The notes beneath the pieces were generated by a model that saw only the letters and a list, made by a program, of their open reading frames with translations, made no database searches and was not told where the DNA came from. Below are positions 1-7,644 of a DNA stretch of 64,000 bases, one piece after another. The stretch covers positions 49,909-113,908 of the forward strand of contig CANQQJ010000004.1 in assembly GCA_947625905.1 (NCBI GenBank), in the 5' to 3' direction. The stretch is from an uncultured Clostridia bacterium. Lineage in GTDB: Bacteria > Bacillota > Clostridia > Monoglobales > Monoglobaceae. The position numbers and the translations under genes were made by a program. Positions within the stretch are counted from its first letter, which is position 1; each line of letters starts with the position of its first letter.

Positions 1-21
1 CGCTTTGCCGCAGCATAAGTC

Positions 22-876
22 TTAAAAAAACATGTTTATCTGCGAGGCGAACAGATATATCACCGGCGCCACCAGCACAATACTGTCGCATCTGTCGAGC
101 ATTCCGCCGTGGCCCGGGAAAAGATTTCCGAAATCCTTGATCCCGAACTGCCTCTTTATCAGCGACGCCGTCAGATCGCCCACCTGGGCCGCCAGCGCCG
201 AGATAAGACCCAGCGCGAACGTTAAGGCGCAGCTCATTTCGGCATTGATGATATCCGCGAAAAACAGATTTATTATCAGCGCGAAAATCAAAAATCCCAA
301 GCCGCAGACCAGCGTGCCTCCGACCGCTCCCTCAACGGTCTTTTTGGGGCTGATCTCCGGACACAGCTTGTGCCGCCCGAACAATTTGCCCGAGAAAAAC
401 GCTCCGCTGTCGGTCATGAAAGAGCCCACAAACACCAGCCATGCCAGCACTTTTCCGAATTCGAGCTGCCTTATGAACAGCACGTTCGAAAGTAAGAACG
501 GGATATATATGAGCCCCATGATCAGCATCGCTATATCCGTTATCCTTATCCTTTTGCGGCTGAAAAGCATCATCAGGAACAGAATAAGCAAATACAAAAA
601 CGCGCACGTCATGATCATTATCGGCTCCAGAAACGCGCAAAAAGGCAAAGCGGCCGTTCCGATAAATCCGACTATGCACAGCGGCGTTTGACGCCTGAGA
701 AGCCCCACGGCTCCGTAATACTCAAAGGTGCCTATCAAAGAACACAAGATCGCCGCCGCCAGCATTACCCATACCGGCGACAGCAAAATTATGATTATGA
801 CCGGAATCCCGACAGCCGCTGTCAAGACCCTGAGTTTAAGGCTCGGTTTTGATTTAGATTTTGATTCGGATCCCAT
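22..876 (-). CDS. cdsA: Phosphatidate cytidylyltransferase
   Basis: This integral membrane enzyme condenses phosphatidic acid with CTP to give CDP-diacylglycerol, the precursor of the phospholipids made by PgsA elsewhere in the window. The 284-residue length is normal. Several hydrophobic spans are visible, and the C-terminus carries the family signature (TASLIKRQFGIKDFG followed by FPGHGGMLDRCDS, about residues 238-265). The ATG at 876 follows a GGGGGAG ribosome site. The gene is last visible in the pyrH-frr-uppS-cdsA order typical of Firmicutes, with 37 nt separating it from uppS. The downstream neighbours usual in this order (dxr, rseP) would lie beyond the left edge and are not visible. 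Confidence 0.95.
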   Translation of the reverse strand: MGSESKSKSKPSLKLRVLTAAVGIPVIIIILLSPVWVMLAAAILCSLIGTFEYYGAVGLLRRQTPLCIVGFIGTAALPFCAFLEPIMIMTCAFLYLLILFLMMLFSRKRIRITDIAMLIMGLIYIPFLLSNVLFIRQLEFGKVLAWLVFVGSFMTDSGAFFSGKLFGRHKLCPEISPKKTVEGAVGGTLVCGLGFLIFALIINLFFADIINAEMSCALTFALGLISALAAQVGDLTASLIKRQFGIKDFGNLFPGHGGMLDRCDSIVLVAPVIYLFASQINMFF

Positions 877-913
877 CCGAGAGCTCCCCCAATGCTTTCA
901 TTTTTCGCGGCTC

Positions 914-1666
914 TTACACGTTTCCGAAACGCCTGTCGCGGCTTTGAAAATCAATGATCGCCCGCTCCATGTCTTTTTCCTTAAAATCGGGCCAGCATAT
1001 GTCGCTGTACCAGAACTCGGCGTATGCCGCCTGCCACAGGAGGAAATTCGAGAGCCTCTTCTCGCCGCTGGGACGGATGATCAGGTCCACCTCGGGCAGA
1101 TCCGCGGTGTACATAAGCCCGCCGAGATAATTCTCGTCAATGTCCTCGGGGGTTATTTCCCCGCTTTTCACCGCCTCCGCCGCCAGCCGCGCGGCATGCG
1201 CGATCTCGCTTCTGCCGCCGTAATTCAGGGCGATGTTAAGCACCATGCCGCTGCCGCTCGCGGTGACTTCCTCGGCATGGACGATCGCCTTTTTGATCTT
1301 ATCGGACAGCGGAGCCGTGTCGCCGCTTATCTTCAGCTTCATATTGCGGTTTTTGAACTTTTCCTCAACGGTCAGCAAATAGCCGTAAAGCAGATCCATC
1401 AGCGCGTCGATCTCGCTTTGGGGCCTGCTCCAGTTTTCGGTGGAAAAAGCGTACACCGTCAGCGCCTTGACGCCAATTGAGCCGCAGTAGTCGCATATCG
1501 CCTCTAAGTTATCGGCTCCGGCCTTGTGGCCCGCGCTGCGCGGCAGGCCCCTGCGTCTCGCCCAGCGTCCGTTGCCGTCCATGATCACGCCTATGTGCGC
1601 CGGAACGCGGCTGAGATCAAGCCCGGTCCGCTCCGGCTCTTTGGCCCTTTTTTGAAATAATTTCAT
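914..1666 (-). CDS. uppS: Isoprenyl transferase (undecaprenyl diphosphate synthase)
   Basis: This cytosolic cis-prenyltransferase adds isopentenyl units to farnesyl diphosphate to make the C55 carrier lipid for peptidoglycan. It has 250 residues, the family norm. The substrate motif HIGVIMDGNGRWA carries the Mg-binding aspartate at residue 30. The C-terminal signature IIRPSGEKRLSNF and the following WxxxYSD/WPDF segment are present. The start ATG at 1666 has a GGGGAT ribosome site and lies 9 nt after the frr stop, so the two are surely co-transcribed. Identity is secure from the motifs and from the conserved gene order. Confidence 0.96.
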   Translation of the reverse strand: MKLFQKRAKEPERTGLDLSRVPAHIGVIMDGNGRWARRRGLPRSAGHKAGADNLEAICDYCGSIGVKALTVYAFSTENWSRPQSEIDALMDLLYGYLLTVEEKFKNRNMKLKISGDTAPLSDKIKKAIVHAEEVTASGSGMVLNIALNYGGRSEIAHAARLAAEAVKSGEITPEDIDENYLGGLMYTADLPEVDLIIRPSGEKRLSNFLLWQAAYAEFWYSDICWPDFKEKDMERAIIDFQSRDRRFGNV

Positions 1667-1675
1667 AAATCCCCG

Positions 1676-2218
1676 TTATACCTCGGCGATCTCGGTCTCT
1701 TTTTCTTTTACGATCTCACCGATCTTTTTGATAAACTTGTCGGTAAGCTTCTGGATATCGTCCTCGAGATCCGCCAGGCCGTCCTCGGTTACCTCGCCGG
1801 CCTTTTTCTGCTTTTTAAAGCGCTCTATGGCGTCGCGTCTCACACCGCGGACAGCCACTTTGGCTTCCTCGCCGCGCTTTGATACCTGCTTTACCAGCTC
1901 TTTTCTTCTCTCGCCGTCAAGAGGCGGGAACACAAGTCGGATGACCTTGCCGTCATTGTTGGGATGAATACCGATATCGGACGCGTTGATAGCGCGCTCG
2001 ATAGCCTTGAGCAGCGTGGCGTCCCAGGGCTGGATTATTATCATTCTCGCCTCGGGAACAGATATGGTGCCCACCTGCGCCAGCGGCGTGGGAGCTCCGT
2101 AATACTCAACGGTCACCTTGTCCAGTATCGCGGGGTTCGCTCTTCCGGCGCGAATACGCGACAGATCTCTCTCCAAAGCCTCGACGGCTTTTCCCATTCT
2201 TCTTTCGGATTCCTGCAT
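1676..2218 (-). CDS. frr: Ribosome recycling factor
   Basis: This factor splits post-termination ribosomes together with EF-G. It has 180 residues, close to the usual 185. It shows the typical opening with an amphipathic helix and RAGRANPAILDKV, then YYGAPTPLAQVGTISVPEAR, and the closing helix ending in KEKETEIAEV. The ATG at 2218 follows AAAGGAAG. It lies downstream of pyrH, as in most bacteria, with a 73-nt gap that contains no convincing terminator, so the pair is probably one transcript. Confidence 0.97.
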   Translation of the reverse strand: MQESERRMGKAVEALERDLSRIRAGRANPAILDKVTVEYYGAPTPLAQVGTISVPEARMIIIQPWDATLLKAIERAINASDIGIHPNNDGKVIRLVFPPLDGERRKELVKQVSKRGEEAKVAVRGVRRDAIERFKKQKKAGEVTEDGLADLEDDIQKLTDKFIKKIGEIVKEKETEIAEV

Positions 2219-2291
2219 AACAATCTTCCTTTCTTTTTTATTTCCTGATTTTTATATTCTTATGATATATTTTTGCGGCGTTTTGTTATAT

Positions 2292-2996
2292 TTATGATAC
2301 GATCGTGCCGATATTGTCTCCGCACAGAACGTTTACTATATTCTCGGGGTTGTCAAGGCCGAACACAAGCAGCGGGATGTTGTTGTCCATACAAAGCGTC
2401 GCCGCGGTGGTGTCCATAACGCCCAGCCCCTTGTTGAGCACATCCATAAACGTCAGTTTGTCAAACTTCTTGGCGCTTGGGTTGATATTCGGGTCGCTGT
2501 CGTACACTCCGTCGATCTTTTTGGCGAGAAGTATGACCTCGGCTCCGATCTCGGCGGCTCTGAGGGCGGCCGCCGTGTCTGTTGAGAAGAACGGATTTCC
2601 GGTTCCGCAGCCGAAGATCACAACTCTGCCGCGGGTCAGATGAGCGCCCGCGCGAAGCCTTATGTACGGCTCGGCTATCTGACGCATCTCGATCGCCGTC
2701 TGAACTCTCGCCTCGACTCCGAGACGCTCAAGCGCGTCGAGCATCGCCAAGCAGTTTATCACCGTCGCCAGCATTCCCATGTGGTCGGCTCTTGAGCGGT
2801 CCATTCCCTCGCCGTCGCGGCCCCTCCAGAAGTTGCCGCCGCCTATCACGATGCCGATCTCGCAGCCCAGATCGTGACAGCGCTTTATCTGCTTCGCTAT
2901 GGCCTCGATCGTCTCGTGGTCAAGCCCGAATCCGTTGTGTCCCGACATGGCCTCGCCGCTGATCTTGATCATTATTCTCTTATACTTAGGTGTCAT
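2292..2996 (-). CDS. pyrH: UMP kinase
   Basis: This cytosolic enzyme phosphorylates UMP to UDP with ATP in pyrimidine nucleotide synthesis. It belongs to the amino-acid kinase fold: KISGEAMSG near the N-terminus, GGGNFWRG in the phosphate loop, and a C-terminal [10 protein letters not shown] segment. An upstream in-frame ATG at 3035 would add 13 residues unlike the family. I chose the ATG at 2996 because an AAAGGAG ribosome site lies 7 nt before it and translation then opens with [16 protein letters not shown], as expected. The resulting protein has 234 residues. rpsB and tsf, the common upstream partners, are not here; a small membrane protein is instead. Confidence 0.96.
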   Translation of the reverse strand: MTPKYKRIMIKISGEAMSGHNGFGLDHETIEAIAKQIKRCHDLGCEIGIVIGGGNFWRGRDGEGMDRSRADHMGMLATVINCLAMLDALERLGVEARVQTAIEMRQIAEPYIRLRAGAHLTRGRVVIFGCGTGNPFFSTDTAAALRAAEIGAEVILLAKKIDGVYDSDPNINPSAKKFDKLTFMDVLNKGLGVMDTTAATLCMDNNIPLLVFGLDNPENIVNVLCGDNIGTIVS

Positions 2997-3038
2997 ATCC
3001 GTTCTCCTTTCGGGATATATTAAATCGGACGCCAATAA

Positions 3039-3485
3039 TTAATTGTCGTCCATATTCATTTCATCGTCATTTCTGCTTCTTGAAGTGTTTGAGGCGCTTG
3101 AAGTCTCGGCATCGTCGTCATCGGCGTCTCTTATAAAGCTGTCCTCGTCATTGAGATAGTTGTCGTACCTGTAGCTGCTCGACGAGCCGCCCGACAAAGA
3201 GCCGCTCCGCTTTTTATAGCTTTCAAGCTCCGACTCCACAACGTCCAGCTGATCTTGGAGCAGCTTGGTGTCGCTCTTGAGCTTGACATTTTCTTCCGTC
3301 AAGGCGCGCACCTGCTCGTCTCTCTGCTCGATCGGATTCACTATCATATTGAACGACAGCACAAAGGCCGCCAGAAACAGTGAGATATTAAGCAGAATAA
3401 TGCCAATAACAAGCATAGGTCTGCTGCCTCGCTCGGGTCTCCTTTTGTACCCGTAATTCTGATTATCGGAATAATTATTGCTCAT
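3039..3485 (-). CDS. Small single-pass membrane protein with coiled coil
   Basis: I do not recognise a named family. The protein has 148 residues. A basic, polar N-terminus (about 1-22) precedes one membrane span (about 24-46). A predicted coiled coil (about 52-92, rich in E, K, L and Q) follows, and the tail is Ser- and Asp-rich and looks disordered. The layout resembles small envelope or division-associated proteins such as the FtsL/DivIC class, but nothing proves that. A good ribosome site (AAAGGAAAG) precedes the ATG. It sits 43 nt upstream of the chosen pyrH start and may be co-transcribed with pyrH-frr-uppS-cdsA. No function is assigned. Confidence 0.75.
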   Translation of the reverse strand: MSNNYSDNQNYGYKRRPERGSRPMLVIGIILLNISLFLAAFVLSFNMIVNPIEQRDEQVRALTEENVKLKSDTKLLQDQLDVVESELESYKKRSGSLSGGSSSSYRYDNYLNDEDSFIRDADDDDAETSSASNTSRSRNDDEMNMDDN

Positions 3486-3562
3486 CTGTCTTTCCTTTCA
3501 CAATCATTTTTTCATTTTTCGTTTATATTTCAGCTTTTTATCAACACCGACCGCGAATACGG

Positions 3563-4072
3563 CTATTTCATCAGCCACTGACCGAAAGCGCCCAGGTTCA
3601 GCACCCCTGTGACAAGCAGCGTCATGATCGCGCCGCTCGTCATGATCCCGAGCAGCACCGCGGGCAGCGCGTATTTTGCCCGCATATCCAAAAGCCCCGC
3701 TATCATCGACCCCGTCCACGCGCCCGTTGTCGGGAACGGGATCGACACAAACACATATATCGCCACTGCCGCGGCGCCCGCGCTTTTTCTTGATATGTCG
3801 CCCGCCTTGCGGTGCGTCCTGTTTTCAAGCCACCGCGCGAACCTGCCCAGAAGCTTGGTGCGCTTGAGCCATTTGATCAGCGGCCTGAACGCTATAAGTA
3901 TAAACGGCACAGGCAGAAAATTGCCTATAATTGAAATGCCGTAGATTTTTAAAATATTCAACAATGTCTGGTCCACCTGCGACAGGCCGTATATCATTGA
4001 GCCCCTGATCTCCGACACAGGCATGACAGACAGCAAAAACGTTGTTAGGTATGTTGTCAATGTTTCTGTCAT
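3563..4072 (-). CDS. Small multidrug export/COG2426 family membrane protein
   Basis: This hydrophobic protein of 169 residues matches the COG2426 (Sm_multidrug_ex) family: an N-terminal segment ending PVSEIRGSMIYGL, a cytoplasmic patch with RPLIKWLKRTKLLGRF, and the FVSIPFPTTGAWTGSMIAGLL segment. It has about four membrane spans. The family name suggests export, but its substrate is unknown. The ATG at 4072 is preferred over the one at 4096 because GGAGGAAC lies directly upstream of it. It has its own promoter at 4147-4175 and a tandem 13-bp repeat in its leader. Confidence 0.85.
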   Translation of the reverse strand: MTETLTTYLTTFLLSVMPVSEIRGSMIYGLSQVDQTLLNILKIYGISIIGNFLPVPFILIAFRPLIKWLKRTKLLGRFARWLENRTHRKAGDISRKSAGAAAVAIYVFVSIPFPTTGAWTGSMIAGLLDMRAKYALPAVLLGIMTSGAIMTLLVTGVLNLGAFGQWLMK

Positions 4073-4113
4073 TCTGTTCCTCCGTGGTTTTATCAAACAA
4101 ACCGCGTTTGTCC

Positions 4114-4139
4114 GATTCGTTACATTGATTCGTTACATT
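4114..4139. repeat. Perfect tandem 13-bp direct repeat in leader
   Basis: Two adjacent copies of GATTCGTTACATT (plus strand) occupy 4114-4126 and 4127-4139. They lie just downstream of the predicted start site for the COG2426-family gene, a position where a repressor could act. The spacing of 13 bp is not an exact helical turn. No regulator can be named. Confidence 0.8.
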
Positions 4140-4146
4140 AAAAAAT

Positions 4147-4175
4147 ATTATACCATGAAAAACGCTCCATAGCAA
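4147..4175 (-). promoter_or_regulatory. Sigma-A promoter for COG2426-family gene
   Basis: Reading the minus strand, TTGCTA (4170-4175) is separated by 17 nt from a perfect TATAAT (4147-4152). Transcription would begin near 4140 and cross the tandem repeat before reaching the ATG at 4072. Confidence 0.75.
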
Positions 4176-4221
4176 GATATTTTATGTAAACAATTATTGA
4201 ATTTTTAAAAATCGCGTCATT

Positions 4222-5853
4222 TTATCTGCGGGGGGCCCGCGGAGGCCGTCTTGAAGGCGAATTGCGGCGGCGTCTTTCGGCTATCTTGATATTCTTTCTG
4301 ATGTTCACTATCATGTACACGATAAACAGAACCAGGGCGATAAGCAGCACGATTATCAGTATCCTGATAAACAAAATGCTCCACAAAAAGCTGAAGAACT
4401 GCATCAAAAATCCCAGCGGATGGCGCTTTACACCCGCGTCCGCGATAAGCCGTCCGCTGCCCACGACCTTGCCTTGGTACATGACCTCGGCCGTGCCTAT
4501 CTCGTCGCCTTGATTTACCGGAGCCGCCAGATATTCGGGGATCCTCGCCTCAACGCTCAGCTCGTTCTCGTCGGCGTCCTCGGGTATCGTGACGAGAATA
4601 TCGCTGTCGGTCGAAAGCGTCGTGTGATCGGTGCCCGAGCCGAAACGGACCCTTATCTCGCTGACCATGTCGCCCCTTGTGACGGCTGTCACGGTTTTAT
4701 AGTTGTCAAGCGCATATTTCAGCAGGTTCCTGGAATCATAATGCCGATCGTCCTCGTCGGCGCCGTTCATGACCACGCCTATGACCTCAAGCGCGCCCTT
4801 TCGTCCGGCGGACACAAGGCAGTAGCCCGCCTCCGAGGTGTGGCCGGTTTTTACGCCTATTGCGTTTTCGTAATAATAATTCGGATATCTAAGAGTGGAC
4901 AAAAGTCCGTTTGTGCTGATAAATGTTCTCTGGGTCGTTTTGTCGGTGGCGGGTATGACAACTCTCGGCGTCGCAGCGAGCTCGCGGAACATATTGTTCT
5001 TCATGGCCTCAAGTGTAAGCGCCGCAAGGTCCGCGGCGGTGGTGTAATGCTCGGGATCGTGCAGACCGTGGACGTTGACGAAATGAGTGCCGCTCATGCC
5101 CAGCTCGGCGGCACGGTCGTTCATGCGCTGCACAAACGTCGGAATATCGCCGCACACAATTATGGCAAGCGCCTGAGCCGCGTCGTTTCCCGACTCGACC
5201 ATAAGACCCTGAAGCAGCTGCTCCACCGTGATCGTCTCGCCCTCCTTGAGCAGCATGCTGGAACCGTCGGGCGGAAGATCAACAAGCATTTCGGGCATGA
5301 CCAGAAAAGCGGCGTGAAGATTCAGCTCGCCTCTGTCGATCGCCTCAAGAGTCAGCAGCGCCGTCATAATTTTTGTCGTGCTGGCGGGATATACCCGCTT
5401 GTCCTTTTCCTTCTCAAACATGACCTCGCCGTTTGTCGCGTTTATAAGCACGGCAGTCTGGTTCGCGTCCATCACGGGGCGGCCGTTTTCGTCAACTCTC
5501 GGGTCGCGGGTGGGAGTAGGCTCGGGCTCATTCTCGTCCTCGCCGTCCTCGTCGGTGCTCTTTTTTGATGTTCTTTCCGACGAGGTCTTGTCCTCGGTAT
5601 CGGAATCGTCCGACGAGTTTTTGCCGCGGATCGTGCCTCGCTCGTCGTCTCTTGCCGAACCGTCATCGGCGTCGGTCACGCCGTCATTATCGTCGCTGTC
5701 ATCCGACGCGCTCCCGGTTTCCGACCGCGAAGTCTCGTCGTCGGGCGCGGACAAAACGCTTATCGGCGCCGCCAAAAGCGACGCGCACATCAAAAACACG
5801 GTCAGAGCCGCCAAAAATCTTTTTATAATATTATCGGAAAAAATATTTCTCAC
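4222..5853 (-). CDS. dacF: D-alanyl-D-alanine carboxypeptidase (S11, DacF-like)
   Basis: This is a penicillin-binding protein of peptidase family S11 that trims the terminal D-Ala of peptidoglycan stem peptides. The active-site motifs are intact: STTK (Ser158, Lys161), SGN (221-223) and KTG (335-337). A signal segment spans about 10-36. A long Asp/Ser/Glu-rich linker (about 37-117) then precedes the catalytic domain. A PBP5-C-type beta domain follows, then a strong membrane span (about 488-518) and an Arg-rich cytoplasmic tail. At 543 residues it is longer than usual because of the linker and tail. It starts with GTG at 5853, overlapping the tsaB stop by 4 nt, so it is translationally coupled. 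It could equally be named dacB. Confidence 0.92.
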   Translation of the reverse strand: MRNIFSDNIIKRFLAALTVFLMCASLLAAPISVLSAPDDETSRSETGSASDDSDDNDGVTDADDGSARDDERGTIRGKNSSDDSDTEDKTSSERTSKKSTDEDGEDENEPEPTPTRDPRVDENGRPVMDANQTAVLINATNGEVMFEKEKDKRVYPASTTKIMTALLTLEAIDRGELNLHAAFLVMPEMLVDLPPDGSSMLLKEGETITVEQLLQGLMVESGNDAAQALAIIVCGDIPTFVQRMNDRAAELGMSGTHFVNVHGLHDPEHYTTAADLAALTLEAMKNNMFRELAATPRVVIPATDKTTQRTFISTNGLLSTLRYPNYYYENAIGVKTGHTSEAGYCLVSAGRKGALEVIGVVMNGADEDDRHYDSRNLLKYALDNYKTVTAVTRGDMVSEIRVRFGSGTDHTTLSTDSDILVTIPEDADENELSVEARIPEYLAAPVNQGDEIGTAEVMYQGKVVGSGRLIADAGVKRHPLGFLMQFFSFLWSILFIRILIIVLLIALVLFIVYMIVNIRKNIKIAERRRRNSPSRRPPRAPRR

Positions 5854-6545
5854 TTCGAAAGCCTCTCCTTTCTCTCCCTCTCGGCCTGGGAAAGCCTTAT
5901 GTAGTTGGGAACGAGCTCGCCGCAGCTTATCGTCTCCCCGCGCTTTAACATTTCGCCCGCGAGAAAAGCGACGGACGCCGCCGAGTTAAGCAGCGCATTG
6001 GGCGGAGCGAAGCTCGCCCGCTCTCCCATCCGCGACTCGATCTCCGCGCGGCAGGGGAAAACTCCGTCGCCGAGAAACAGCGCTTTTTTTCCCTCAAGCT
6101 CGTTCAGAAGCTCTTTGAGAGCCAGCGCTCTGTCGTCCGTAAGGCGCCTCAGACTTCCGTCCCCCGAAAACACCGCGTTGTACACCTGGTTTCGGCGCGC
6201 GTCCAAGATAGGACAGATCACGCCGTCAAAAAAGCGGACGTTGTTCGCCAGCGCCTCAAGTGTCGAAACCGCCGCGCAGACCGCGCCCGAGGCGCGCGCC
6301 ATGGCTTTAACCGCGGCCGTTCCTATCCTGACGCCGGTAAAGGAGCCCGGTCCCGCTGCCGCCGCGTAGCAGTCGATATCCGAGGGCGCGATGTCCAGAT
6401 GCCCAAGCATCTGCTCGATCAGCGGCATTATCTTCTGAGAGTGAGTCTTTCCGCTGTTTATCGTAAACTCACCGATTATTTTCTCACCGTCGTACACAGC
6501 CGCAGTGGCGGGCATACAACAGGTGTCTATTCCGAGTGTCAGCAT
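5850..6545 (-). CDS. tsaB: tRNA t6A biosynthesis protein TsaB
   Basis: TsaB is the scaffold partner of TsaD in making N6-threonylcarbamoyladenosine at position 37 of ANN-decoding tRNAs. The ASKHA-fold opening LTLGIDTCCMPATAAVYDG and the GPGSFTGVRIG motif are present. The ATG at 6545 is chosen: GGGAGA lies 7 nt before it, and the upstream 48 codons are frame-shifted tsaE sequence. The protein has 231 residues. It overlaps tsaE upstream by 7 nt and dacF downstream by 4 nt, so the three genes form one tightly packed operon. tsaD is not in the window. Confidence 0.93.
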   Translation of the reverse strand: MLTLGIDTCCMPATAAVYDGEKIIGEFTINSGKTHSQKIMPLIEQMLGHLDIAPSDIDCYAAAAGPGSFTGVRIGTAAVKAMARASGAVCAAVSTLEALANNVRFFDGVICPILDARRNQVYNAVFSGDGSLRRLTDDRALALKELLNELEGKKALFLGDGVFPCRAEIESRMGERASFAPPNALLNSAASVAFLAGEMLKRGETISCGELVPNYIRLSQAERERKERLSK

Positions 6546-6955
6546 AATTTTATCTCCCTGAAATTTTCTCCCATAGCGGGATCTTTGGAAATCTCCACGC
6601 GCAGCGCTTCCGCGGGAAGCATGTCCGCTATGTTGTCCGCCCACTCGATAACGCACACTCCGTCTCCGAACAAATACTCGTCGAGCCACAGACGGGTCTC
6701 GTCGTCGGGGTCTTCAATTCTGTAAACATCGAAATGATAGACGGGAACGCTCCCGTCGTAATGATTCACAAGAGTGTAGGTGGGGCTTGTGACTGCCGCC
6801 GCGCCGAAGCGCGCCGCTATGCCCTTTACAAAAGCCGTCTTCCCGGCGCCCAAAGGGCCGATGAGCGCCACGACCGAGCCGGGACCGAGCCGCTCGGCGA
6901 ACCGCAGAGCGATGCTTTCGGTCTCCTCGGGAGAGGCGGATCTGAATATTTCCAT
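6539..6955 (-). CDS. tsaE: tRNA t6A biosynthesis ATPase TsaE
   Basis: TsaE is the small ATPase that drives the TsaB-TsaD-TsaE complex. The Walker A motif GPLGAGKTAFVKG is near residues 33-45, followed by the family segment SPTYTLVNHYDG and VYHFDVYRIEDP, and a late VCVIEWADNI stretch. Its 138 residues are typical. The ATG at 6955 follows AGAGGT. It is the first gene of tsaE-tsaB-dacF, served by a consensus promoter at 6997-7025. Confidence 0.95.
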   Translation of the reverse strand: MEIFRSASPEETESIALRFAERLGPGSVVALIGPLGAGKTAFVKGIAARFGAAAVTSPTYTLVNHYDGSVPVYHFDVYRIEDPDDETRLWLDEYLFGDGVCVIEWADNIADMLPAEALRVEISKDPAMGENFREIKLC

Positions 6956-6996
6956 ATAATAATTTACCTCTGTACAAAAATTTACCGTTTTTATAT

Positions 6997-7025
6997 ATTA
7001 TATTTGCAATACGCCATAAAGTCAA
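6997..7025 (-). promoter_or_regulatory. Sigma-A promoter for tsaE-tsaB-dacF
   Basis: On the minus strand TTGACT (7020-7025) and TATAAT (6997-7002) are separated by exactly 17 nt. It lies back to back with the promoter of the dCMP deaminase gene. Confidence 0.85.
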
Positions 7026-7035
7026 TAAGAAACTA

Positions 7036-7064
7036 TTGAATATTTTAAAAAAATGAATTATAAT
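7036..7064 (+). promoter_or_regulatory. Sigma-A promoter for dCMP deaminase-addA-ugtP group
   Basis: TTGAAT (7036-7041), a 17-nt spacer and TATAAT (7059-7064) precede the plus-strand genes. The -35 boxes of this and the divergent tsaE promoter lie about 10 bp apart, so both promoters could share one regulator. Confidence 0.8.
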
Positions 7065-7088
7065 ATTGCTGTTGACAAAATTCAAGAT

Positions 7089-7109
7089 CCGCCGCGAAGG
7101 CCGCGGCGG
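7089..7109 (+). promoter_or_regulatory. GC-rich leader hairpin before dCMP deaminase
   Basis: A perfect 8-bp stem (CCGCCGCG at 7089-7096 with CGCGGCGG at 7102-7109, 5-nt loop) sits in the leader, 4 nt before the GAGGAGGT ribosome site. Such a stable stem next to the ribosome site might affect translation or mRNA stability; that is inference. Confidence 0.6.
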
Positions 7110-7125
7110 CCGAGGAGGTTAGATC

Positions 7126-7614
7126 ATGAAAAGGGTAGATAAGGAAAACTATTATCTCGATATCGCCGAGACAGTAACGGAACGCGGAACCTGCCTGCGC
7201 CGCAACTTCGGCGCGATAGTTGTCAGGAACGACGAGATCATATCCACCGGCTACACAGGAGCGCCGAGAGGACGGGAAAACTGCTCAGACCTGGGCTACT
7301 GCATGAGAGAAAAACTGGGGATCCCCCGCGGCGAGAGATATGAGCTGTGCCGCAGCGTGCACGCCGAGGCTAACTGCGTGATAAGCGCCGCCCGCCGCGA
7401 CACCATCGGCGGTACCCTGTATCTCGTGGGCAAGGACGCCAAAACGGGCGAGCTGGTCGAAAACGCCAACTGCTGCGCCATGTGCAAACGGCTGGTAATC
7501 AACTCGGGCATCGAAAAAGTGGTCGTGCGGCGCACCCCGGAGGAATACGAGGTCATACCGGTCAAAAGCTGGATAGAGGACGACGAGACCTTAGACGGAG
7601 TTTTGGGATATTAA
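7126..7614 (+). CDS. Deoxycytidylate (dCMP) deaminase, ComEB-like
   Basis: This zinc enzyme of the cytidine deaminase fold converts dCMP to dUMP, feeding dTMP synthesis. Zinc ligands are visible as H79-A-E81 (VHAEANCV), with Glu81 the catalytic residue, and C117/C120 (CCAMCKR). Length is 162 residues, normal for the family. A strong GAGGAGGT ribosome site sets the ATG at 7126. It is followed 30 nt later by addA, in an arrangement that may link nucleotide supply and DNA repair. In Bacillus the homologue lies in the comE operon; no competence genes are visible here. Confidence 0.92.
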   Translation: MKRVDKENYYLDIAETVTERGTCLRRNFGAIVVRNDEIISTGYTGAPRGRENCSDLGYCMREKLGIPRGERYELCRSVHAEANCVISAARRDTIGGTLYLVGKDAKTGELVENANCCAMCKRLVINSGIEKVVVRRTPEEYEVIPVKSWIEDDETLDGVLGY

Positions 7615-7644
7615 TATCCGAATCAATAAAAAACGGAGGAAAAT

